This document shows, piece by piece, positions 38,648-44,420 of a stretch of DNA of 44,420 bases. The notes beneath the pieces were generated by a model that ran no database searches, was not told where the DNA came from, and worked only from the letters and a program-made list of their open reading frames with translations. The translations under genes and the position numbers were made by a program. The stretch is from CAZMHJ01 sp964566075 (GTDB lineage Bacteria > Patescibacteriota > Saccharimonadia > Saccharimonadales > CAIOMD01), in assembly GCA_964566075.1 (NCBI GenBank), contig CAZMHJ010000004.1, positions 1 to 44,420 of the forward strand, read 5' to 3'. How positions within the stretch are numbered: position 1 is the first letter of the stretch; the number at the start of each line of letters is the position of its first letter.

Positions 38648-39952
38648 ATGTTCTATAAGAAATTAAAAATAGATCGCCTTGGCTATGGTGCAGCCGCGGT
38701 GATGGTAGTAGCAGGTCTGGCTACTACGGTGCTAACGACAAGCAAAGTATTTGCAGCTGGTCAGTTAGCACAGCGCTCAATCCGCTTATCAAGCGCAGTA
38801 GCGGGTGCAACCAGCACTACCTATCAAATCGCTTTTCAACCATCTGCAACAGGTCTTGTAAAAGGTGTTGTAGTTGATTTTTGTGATGCCTTTACGACGC
38901 CTATTATTGGCCTTTCATGTACAGCACCAACAGGATTTGACATTACCGCTGTTGTAGCGACAACTAACGTAACGGTAATGCTTGATGCAACAGCAGTACC
39001 TGCGGCTGGTGGCCCTACTGGTGGTACTAACGATACCACTAACTGGACGTACACACGCGCTAACGCTGGCCGTACCATCACACTAACAAGGGCAGCTGGC
39101 TCTACGATGACAGCGGGTAAATGGTTTGTAATTACCATTAACTCAATTACCAACCCAACAGATACCGACACAAACACGGCTGGTACACAAACAGGTACCT
39201 TCTACGGCCGTATCTTAACCTACGCAAATGACTCGGGCGCTAACAGCCCTGCAACATACTCGGCTGGTTCTGAAGGTACGTACATTGATGGTGGTGGTAT
39301 TGCGATGAGCCTAACTAGCCTCCTTACTATTACCGCTAAGGTTCAGGAACAGTTAACCTTCTGTATCTATACCAGCAGCCCAGGTTCAAACTTCTGTGGT
39401 ACTGGTACGGGTAGCTCAATCAATGTGCCTACTACTGCCACGACTCCACTTAGCTCAAGTACAGTGCAAACCGACTCTAGTGCGAAGTTTGCAATCTCTA
39501 CCAACGCTCTTAACGGTGCAGTAGTACGTATGAAGGGTTATGACCCATCAAACACCAGTAGCCTTCGCTACACGCTTACAAGCGGTTCAAATGTGATTGC
39601 ACCATTTGGCGCCTCACCTGGTAACGGTACGTGTCAGGCTGACTCAGCATCTACTTCAGTTGAGCAGTTTGGTATGCGATTCTCATCAGTTGGCTCAGGC
39701 CTTACCGCTAATGCAACCTTTGGTTGTAGCGCTGGTAACCACGGTTGGGATGGAAACACCAACACTGGTACGGGTGGTAACGGTACCGCTAACGACAACA
39801 TTACTGCAACTTACGGTAAGCAAGTTGCAACACTAGCAGCTCCAACCGCAGAAGTACAAAGTACAATGGAATTTGCAGCTAAGTCTGCACTAACGACTCC
39901 AGCTGGTATCTATACCATTGGTCTTAGTTTCATCGCTACTGGTACTTACTAA
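38648..39952 (+). CDS. secreted surface protein, paralogue B, with conserved C-terminal domain
   Basis: 434 residues and clearly a duplicate of the preceding gene. It has a signal peptide to about residue 37 (TTSKVFAA), RSIRLSSAVAGATSTTYQ after it, and the same six-cysteine layout (DFCDAFTTPIIGLSC, FCIYTSSPGSNFC, GTCQADSAS with FGCSAG). The last 19 residues are identical (TTPAGIYTIGLSFIATGTY). It differs by small insertions, for example in PAAGGPTGGTNDT and GNTNTGTGGNGTAND. AGGAG lies five bases before the ATG, behind a strong promoter. Duplication with variation in loops suggests a surface antigen or adhesin; function is not known. Confidence 0.8.
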   Translation: MFYKKLKIDRLGYGAAAVMVVAGLATTVLTTSKVFAAGQLAQRSIRLSSAVAGATSTTYQIAFQPSATGLVKGVVVDFCDAFTTPIIGLSCTAPTGFDITAVVATTNVTVMLDATAVPAAGGPTGGTNDTTNWTYTRANAGRTITLTRAAGSTMTAGKWFVITINSITNPTDTDTNTAGTQTGTFYGRILTYANDSGANSPATYSAGSEGTYIDGGGIAMSLTSLLTITAKVQEQLTFCIYTSSPGSNFCGTGTGSSINVPTTATTPLSSSTVQTDSSAKFAISTNALNGAVVRMKGYDPSNTSSLRYTLTSGSNVIAPFGASPGNGTCQADSASTSVEQFGMRFSSVGSGLTANATFGCSAGNHGWDGNTNTGTGGNGTANDNITATYGKQVATLAAPTAEVQSTMEFAAKSALTTPAGIYTIGLSFIATGTY

Positions 39953-39977
39953 AAAGTAGCTCTAGATTACATGATAA

Positions 39978-40010
39978 TAGCGCGCCAGCAATCTGCTTGC
40001 GCGCTATATC
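39978..40010 (+). terminator. hairpin terminator after surface paralogue B
   Basis: Perfect 8-base stem TAGCGCGC / GCGCGCTA with a 13-base loop, followed by a T-containing stretch (ATATCTTT). Confidence 0.65.
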
Positions 40011-40025
40011 TTTACATAAAAGTGT

Positions 40026-40031
40026 TAAAAT
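40026..40031 (+). promoter_or_regulatory. -10 box TAAAAT for a leaderless surface-protein gene
   Basis: TAAAAT ends seven bases before ATG 40039. Confidence 0.55.
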
Positions 40032-40038
40032 AGACGTA

Positions 40039-41070
40039 ATGAAATCAAAAATAAAAACGATAGCAGTTCTCGGCATGTTCCTGCTTGCAGGACTGTTTCC
40101 GTTTCGCGTTTTTGCTGATACGTTGCCGCTGCGTAGCCTCGAACTGTCTACGTCATACCCGAGTATGACAGCCGTACAGTATTTACTTACCTTTTCTACA
40201 AAGGTTGGATACACAATCGGATCCGTCAAAATAGAGTTTTGTTCAAACAGTCCACTTGTAAGTTTGCCGTGTACACCACCGGTAGGTATGAATGCTACAG
40301 CAGCTGTTATCCAATCAGAGTCCGGTCAGGTGTCGTTTTCTATTGACGGTGCGCAACGGGCTGCAAATAGCCAAGTTCTCGTAAACGCAACACCGTTTAC
40401 AAATGCCGGGCAGATATCGGTCATGCTTGCTGGAATTCGTAACCCAGATAATTTAGGGACGTACTATGGACGAATTCAAACCTTTAGTAGTAACGACGGT
40501 ACCGGCACTCCAATTGACTGGGCGGGTGTAACCTTTAATATTACGCAGCCACTTTCAATTTCTCTAGAAGTCCCGCCATACCTGTATTTTTGTGTTGCTC
40601 AGACTATTCAGGGGTACGATTGTAATACGGCTACCAGTAGCTTTTTAGATTTTGGTGAACTATCAACAAAATCAACAAAAAACGTAACCTCCCAGTTTGT
40701 AGTTGCGACCAATGGTCAATACGGCGTAAATATTAATGTTTCCGGCACGACACTTACCTCTGGTAATAATACGATTCCGCCGCTTACTGGGCCAACCGGG
40801 TCTGTAGTAGGGACGTCACAGTTCGGTATTAATGTAGTGTCTAATAGTGGGTTTGGTTCGGATCCTGTAGGCACCGGTTTAGCAAACGCCATGCCGGGCT
40901 ATAACATATCTAACTTATTTAAGTTTAATTCGGGCGATAATATTGCATTTAGCAGCAACACGACAGCAGAGAAGAAGTTTACGGTCAGCTATATTGCTAA
41001 TATTTCAAAGAACCAAAGGCCGGGTGTGTATAGCACAACGCTCATCTATACTGCTTTAGCAAGCTTCTAG
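40039..41070 (+). CDS. secreted surface protein, paralogue C (divergent)
   Basis: 343 residues. The frame is open from 39997, but that start lies inside the upstream terminator; ATG 40039 begins a normal signal peptide ending FPFRVFA. The mature start (RSLELSTSYPSMTAVQYL) and two cysteine pairs (EFCSNSPLVSLPC, FCVAQTIQGYDC) match paralogues A and B; the third pair is missing. The C-terminus (RPGVYSTTLIYTALASF) follows the same strand pattern and ends in an aromatic. It seems to be the oldest or most diverged of the set. Confidence 0.78.
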   Translation: MKSKIKTIAVLGMFLLAGLFPFRVFADTLPLRSLELSTSYPSMTAVQYLLTFSTKVGYTIGSVKIEFCSNSPLVSLPCTPPVGMNATAAVIQSESGQVSFSIDGAQRAANSQVLVNATPFTNAGQISVMLAGIRNPDNLGTYYGRIQTFSSNDGTGTPIDWAGVTFNITQPLSISLEVPPYLYFCVAQTIQGYDCNTATSSFLDFGELSTKSTKNVTSQFVVATNGQYGVNINVSGTTLTSGNNTIPPLTGPTGSVVGTSQFGINVVSNSGFGSDPVGTGLANAMPGYNISNLFKFNSGDNIAFSSNTTAEKKFTVSYIANISKNQRPGVYSTTLIYTALASF

Positions 41071-41088
41071 ATTTCTAAAAAAACTTTT

Positions 41089-41094
41089 GCTACA
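41089..41094 (+). promoter_or_regulatory. -10 box TACACT before the DUF916-like gene
   Basis: TACACT with a ~38-base leader containing AGAGAGGG about five bases before ATG 41134. Confidence 0.45.
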
Positions 41095-41133
41095 CTCTAT
41101 ACAACGCTTAAGTTTAATAATAGAGAGGGAAAA

Positions 41134-42114
41134 ATGAAATACAAAATAAGTGCTTTTGCTATGGCTATTGTGCTGCTAGCAAGTTTTATGCCAACCTTGG
41201 TACACGCGCAAGATGCATCGAGCGGCACACAGTCTGGTAATGGATTTAGAATTTCGCCAGTACGGGTAGAAATGACTATTGATAAAGGTAAGTCTGACAC
41301 TGCAACCCTTAGCATCGAAAATCCAACCTCAGGCCCAATTAATGCAAAAATTGTTGCAAATGACTTTGAGGCAGCTGCAGACGAAACTGGACAGCCAAGA
41401 ATTATCCTTGACAGCACTAAATCCGCACCTTCAAATAGCTTTAAATCACTTATTGGTGACCTTGGGTCAATCTACTTGCCACCAAGCACGACAAAAGATA
41501 TTAAGGTTAAAATCACCGTTCCAGCCAATGCTAGTGCTGGTGGTTATTACGGTGCCGTACGTGTTGTTCCTGATACCGAAGCAAACAAAAACGTCTCACT
41601 ATCTGCAAGTGTCGGTACTATCTTCTTGATTACTGTTCCTGGACAGCTCACCGAAAGCCTACAGCTTGTTGAGTTTACGGCAGCTAAAAACGGCAGTACC
41701 GGACGTTTCTTTGTCAATTCGGGCGAGATGTCAATTGTCACTCGCTTAAAGAATACCGGTAATATTCATGTAAAACCTTTTGGTCACGTTCAAGTTACTG
41801 ATAGAAGCGGTAAGGTTGTTGAAGAATACGAGTTTAACAATGGTACCCCAAGAGCAAACGTATTACCAAACACAACCCGTAAGTTTGACGACAAGCTTAA
41901 AAACCAAAAATGGATAGGCAAGTATACTATTACGGCAAATCTAGGCTATGGTACCTCAGGTAGCCTTATTACGGCTAAAAACACCTTCTGGGTCATTCCT
42001 GTCTGGGTATTTATTGCTCTCGCTGTCTTAGTAGTACTCTTTGTACTTGCAGGCTTCTTTGTCTACCGAAAGTTTACAACAAAGTCTAAGCACACAACTC
42101 GACCACGTCGTTAG
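41134..42114 (+). CDS. membrane-anchored WxL-interacting-protein-like (DUF916-type) surface protein
   Basis: 326 residues. A signal peptide to about residue 25 (TLVHAQD) is followed by two beta-sandwich domains. The first (GFRISPVRVEMTIDKGKSDT, then ATLSIENPTSGPINAKI) has the pattern of DUF916; the second (MSIVTRLKNTGNIHVKPFGH) has that of DUF3324. A single C-terminal helix (WVFIALAVLVVLFVLAGFFV) and a basic tail complete it. This order is that of WxL-interacting proteins, which in Firmicutes hold WxL-domain proteins at the wall. It directly follows secreted proteins lacking anchors, making an anchor/client relation plausible. The match is by eye. Confidence 0.75.
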   Translation: MKYKISAFAMAIVLLASFMPTLVHAQDASSGTQSGNGFRISPVRVEMTIDKGKSDTATLSIENPTSGPINAKIVANDFEAAADETGQPRIILDSTKSAPSNSFKSLIGDLGSIYLPPSTTKDIKVKITVPANASAGGYYGAVRVVPDTEANKNVSLSASVGTIFLITVPGQLTESLQLVEFTAAKNGSTGRFFVNSGEMSIVTRLKNTGNIHVKPFGHVQVTDRSGKVVEEYEFNNGTPRANVLPNTTRKFDDKLKNQKWIGKYTITANLGYGTSGSLITAKNTFWVIPVWVFIALAVLVVLFVLAGFFVYRKFTTKSKHTTRPRR

Positions 42115-42139
42115 TCAAAACACTATAGATAATACAGAA

Positions 42140-42166
42140 AAAGGGGCGATTATTCGCCCCTTTACG
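42140..42166 (+). terminator. Rho-independent terminator after the DUF916-like gene
   Basis: AAAGGGGCGA and TCGCCCCTTT form a 10-base perfect stem with a four-base loop, followed by TTT. Confidence 0.85.
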
Positions 42167-42218
42167 TTTATGGTAAAAAATACTATAGTTATAGTTAAGT
42201 TTAACGAAATATAAATCA

Positions 42219-43121
42219 GTGAAAATCGGTATCAAAATACACAGACAAATAGGGGCAATATTAGCACTGCTATTACTGCTGATATCGATTACATCATCTG
42301 CCTATGCGCTTGATAACCCGCAAACTGGTGGTGTAGGTGTGCAGGGTACTATTAGTGCACCACCGCCATCACAAGCACCAACTATTTCGAGCCCTGCAAA
42401 CGGTGCAGTCTTTACGTCGTTGCCAGTTACCGTTACTGGTATTTGCCCAAACAATCTACTTGTTAAATTGTTTAAAAACAATGTCTTTAGTGGTTCGGTG
42501 CCTTGTCAGAACGGAAGCTATAACCTAAAAATTGACCTTTTTAGTGCAAAAAATGACTTAGTAGCACGTGCATACGACGAGCTGGATCAAGCCAGCCCAG
42601 ATAGTAATCTTGTGTCGGTTACCTTTAACGATAACGCTAATAAGCCAAATCTAGCAGCACGTGTGAGCCTTACGACAAACTACGCGAGGCGTGGAGCTAA
42701 CCCTAAAGAAGTTCTGACCTGGCCAATTATTATAAGTGGTGGCACAGCACCTTACGCTATTAGTGTTGACTGGGGTGACGGCACATCGGCAGATGTGTAC
42801 ACTGCAACAAACCCTGGTGAGTTTACACTCAAGCACACCTTTGACGCTGCAGGTGTGTATCGTGCACTTATTAAAGCTTCAGATAAGAATAACGTTGTAG
42901 CCTATTTGCAAATAACGGCAATTGGCAACGGAGAAGTTAAGCAGTCAAATGTAGCTGGTGCAACTGCTGATAAATCGAGCGGTACCTCTAAAACGGTTGT
43001 TTTATGGCAACCTGCGGCTATTGCGCTGCCATTAATTGCATCGACTTTTTGGCTCGGTAAGCGCTACGAAATCAAACGCGTAAAAACAAAGCTGAGTCGT
43101 GGCGAGCATCCTTTCGAATAG
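42219..43121 (+). CDS. surface protein with Ig-like and PKD-like domains and C-terminal anchor
   Basis: 300 residues, GTG start. A signal peptide to about residue 30 (SITSSAYALD) is followed by a Pro-rich linker and an Ig-like domain (ISSPANGAVFTSLPVTVTGI). A PKD-like domain (APYAISVDWGDGTSADVYTA, FTLKHTFDAAGVYRALIKAS) comes next, and a C-terminal membrane helix near 265-285 with a strongly basic tail (KRYEIKRVKTKLSR). Two cysteines in the Ig part may bond. PKD domains mediate extracellular protein or glycan contact. It lies downstream of the DUF916-like gene after a terminator, so it is a neighbour rather than an operon member. Confidence 0.8.
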   Translation: MKIGIKIHRQIGAILALLLLLISITSSAYALDNPQTGGVGVQGTISAPPPSQAPTISSPANGAVFTSLPVTVTGICPNNLLVKLFKNNVFSGSVPCQNGSYNLKIDLFSAKNDLVARAYDELDQASPDSNLVSVTFNDNANKPNLAARVSLTTNYARRGANPKEVLTWPIIISGGTAPYAISVDWGDGTSADVYTATNPGEFTLKHTFDAAGVYRALIKASDKNNVVAYLQITAIGNGEVKQSNVAGATADKSSGTSKTVVLWQPAAIALPLIASTFWLGKRYEIKRVKTKLSRGEHPFE

Positions 43122-43128
43122 GATAGTG

Positions 43129-43134
43129 TACACT
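43129..43134 (+). promoter_or_regulatory. -10 box TACACT for a leaderless mnmA transcript
   Basis: TACACT ends seven bases before ATG 43142; no ribosome-binding sequence between. Confidence 0.6.
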
Positions 43135-43141
43135 ATATACG

Positions 43142-44173
43142 ATGAAAACGGTGTTTGTAGGCCTCAGTGGAGGCGTTGATAGCTCGGTTACCGCTGCTTT
43201 AGTAAAAGAGCAGGGATACCACGTTGTGGGCGTCTACATGAAGAACTGGAGCCAAGACTTGCCTGGCTTTGCTTGCCCATGGAAAGAAGATTACCAAGAC
43301 GCTAAACGTGTAGCTGTGCAACTTGGTATTGATTTTGAAATGTTCGATTTTGAAACCGAATATCGTGAAAAAGTCGTAGATTACATGATTGACGAATACA
43401 AAGCTGGACGCACCCCAAACCCAGACATTATGTGTAATCAAGAGGTAAAATTTAAACTCTTTTTGAATACTGCACTCGATAAAGGAGCAGATTTTGTCGC
43501 TACTGGCCACTATGCTAGGGTTCGTGACGGTAAATTGTACACCGGGCTCGATACAAACAAAGACCAAAGCTACTTTTTATATCGTGTCACCGAAGAGGCA
43601 CTGACAAAAACACTGTTTCCACTTGGCGAGTACACCAAACCACAAGTACGTGAACTTGCGGCAGAACGTAACTTAATAACTGCTACCAAAAAAGAAAGCA
43701 TGGGTATTTGTTTTGTCGGTAAGGTTGGTATTAAAGAATTCTTGCAACAATACGTAACCACTATGCCAGGTGCTATCGTTGATCAGTTTGGTCGTACCAT
43801 TGGTGAGCATGACGGCGCCATTTTTTATACGATTGGCCAACGTCATGGCTTAGATGTCGGTGGTGGCTTGCCATATTACGTCGTTGGTAAAGATATGACC
43901 AAAAACGAAGTATACGTAACGACACAACTTGACGATGAGCGTTTATGGCTCGAGGAACTCACATTAACAGACCTCCACTGGATTAACAAAGCGCCCAAAC
44001 CTGGTAAAAAATACCAGATACGAGTGAGGTATCGAGCACCACTCGTTGAAGCAGTCTTTAGCGATGATTTGCAGCATTTACAACTTACCGATGCAGTGCG
44101 GGCGGTAACACCAGGCCAATCAACGGTAGTCTATGATGGTGACTATGTTGTGGGCGGTGGTATCGTCATTTAA
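43142..44173 (+). CDS. mnmA: tRNA-specific 2-thiouridylase
   Basis: Thiolates the wobble uridine (U34) of Lys, Glu and Gln tRNAs using sulfur from a cysteine desulfurase. The ATP-pyrophosphatase loop FVGLSGGVDSSVTAAL, the nucleophile cysteine in NPDIMCNQEVKF, the second catalytic cysteine in ESMGICFVG and the tRNA-binding TIGQRHGLDVGGG are all visible. The 343-residue length is normal. It is single-gene, apparently leaderless, and followed 32 bases later by alaS with its own promoter. Confidence 0.96.
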   Translation: MKTVFVGLSGGVDSSVTAALVKEQGYHVVGVYMKNWSQDLPGFACPWKEDYQDAKRVAVQLGIDFEMFDFETEYREKVVDYMIDEYKAGRTPNPDIMCNQEVKFKLFLNTALDKGADFVATGHYARVRDGKLYTGLDTNKDQSYFLYRVTEEALTKTLFPLGEYTKPQVRELAAERNLITATKKESMGICFVGKVGIKEFLQQYVTTMPGAIVDQFGRTIGEHDGAIFYTIGQRHGLDVGGGLPYYVVGKDMTKNEVYVTTQLDDERLWLEELTLTDLHWINKAPKPGKKYQIRVRYRAPLVEAVFSDDLQHLQLTDAVRAVTPGQSTVVYDGDYVVGGGIVI

Positions 44174-44192
44174 TTTTTTTACGCACCTCTGT

Positions 44193-44198
44193 TACAAT
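44193..44198 (+). promoter_or_regulatory. -10 box TACAAT for a leaderless alaS transcript
   Basis: TACAAT ends seven bases before ATG 44206, the same geometry as metG. Confidence 0.65.
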
Positions 44199-44205
44199 AC
44201 CTATA

Positions 44206-44420
44206 ATGACAGCTCAAGAAATTCGAAACGCATATTTAGAGTTTGCGCGCGAAAATGGCCACGTGATTATTCCACGTGCTAATTTAGTGCCGCAAAATGA
44301 CCCAACAACCTTATTTACTGGTAGCGGCATGCAACCGCTCATCACCTATCTTTTAGGTGAACCACACCCAAGCGGCACGCGTGTAGCAGACAGCCAAACA
44401 TGCTTACGCGCCGAAGATAT
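44206..44420 (+). CDS. alaS: alanyl-tRNA synthetase, N-terminal start (partial)
   Basis: The first 71 codons of AlaRS before the window ends. The class II motif region is recognisable: LVPQNDPTTLFTGSGMQPLI, then SGTRVADSQTCLRAEDI, corresponding to the usual 'LVP-DPTLLF-AGM' and 'SQKCIRAGD' blocks. It begins with MTAQEIRNAYLEFARENGH, equivalent to the family's 'SxEIRxxFLxFFxxxGH'. Completeness cannot be judged. Confidence 0.93.
   Translation, partial: MTAQEIRNAYLEFARENGHVIIPRANLVPQNDPTTLFTGSGMQPLITYLLGEPHPSGTRVADSQTCLRAED

Noticed and set aside
1..44420. CRISPR arrays, insertion sequences or prophage genes
   Set aside because: No array of regularly spaced short repeats, transposase, integrase or phage structural gene was found.
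1..44420. Recoded UGA (Gly) as in Gracilibacteria/SR1
   Set aside because: Several genes end naturally at TGA, for example tpiA and alpha, gamma and delta ATPase genes, at family-normal positions.

Overview
The window looks like a chromosome segment of a small-genome Candidate Phyla Radiation bacterium, most probably Saccharibacteria (TM7). The basis is circumstantial. Genes are tightly packed and often overlap by 1-17 bases, many start codons sit 6-9 bases after a -10 box (leaderless transcripts), and there are many secreted or anchored surface proteins of no familiar family. TGA is used as an ordinary stop, which argues against the Gracilibacteria/SR1 code. No 16S rRNA or other lineage marker is present, so the placement is an inference.

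Layout. 1-4154: lower glycolysis on one strand (end of PEP synthase, pyruvate kinase, phosphoglycerate kinase, triosephosphate isomerase), then an acidic tail-anchored protein. 4889-10988: a PcrA/UvrD helicase, a Nudix enzyme, two tandem paralogous wall-hydrolase-type proteins with different catalytic ends, and rsmA. 11073-11456: tmRNA with a terminator. 11507-14928: an HD hydrolase, a MacB-type ABC exporter and a membrane-anchored FKBP isomerase. The FKBP gene is broken by a 100-N scaffold gap flanked by a 55-base duplicate, almost certainly an assembly artefact. 14931-18041: a 55-residue zinc-ribbon-like protein and three surface proteins (carbohydrate-binding-like and parallel beta-helix). 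18076-19512: metG.

19454-26531 is a complete nicotinamide-to-NAD salvage locus: nicotinamidase, nicotinate phosphoribosyltransferase, NadD, glutamine-dependent NadE, a NUDT9-like ADP-ribose pyrophosphatase, an ADP-ribosylglycohydrolase and an NrtR-type repressor. Two perfect and two imperfect copies of a 19-base palindrome (TAGTGT-N7-ACACTA) lie over or close to the promoters of pncA, the glycohydrolase gene, nadE and nadD, giving a probable local regulon. 26572-29278: TatD nuclease, two unrecognised proteins and a cysteine desulfurase.

29330-35189 is the most unusual locus. It is an F1 ATPase operon (b-like, delta, alpha, gamma, beta, epsilon) with no subunit a and no normal subunit c. The c position holds a secreted protein ending in a c-subunit-like helical hairpin. 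That hairpin has the Arg-Asn-Pro loop but no acidic residue in either membrane helix. It may be a rotary ATPase that moves an extracellular domain rather than ions.

35186-43121: a block of surface proteins, including four with a related C-terminal end and a neighbouring membrane protein resembling the WxL-interacting (DUF916-type) family. TGTGGATAA/TTATCCACA sequences lie in front of the two longest. The window closes with mnmA and the start of alaS, both apparently leaderless.
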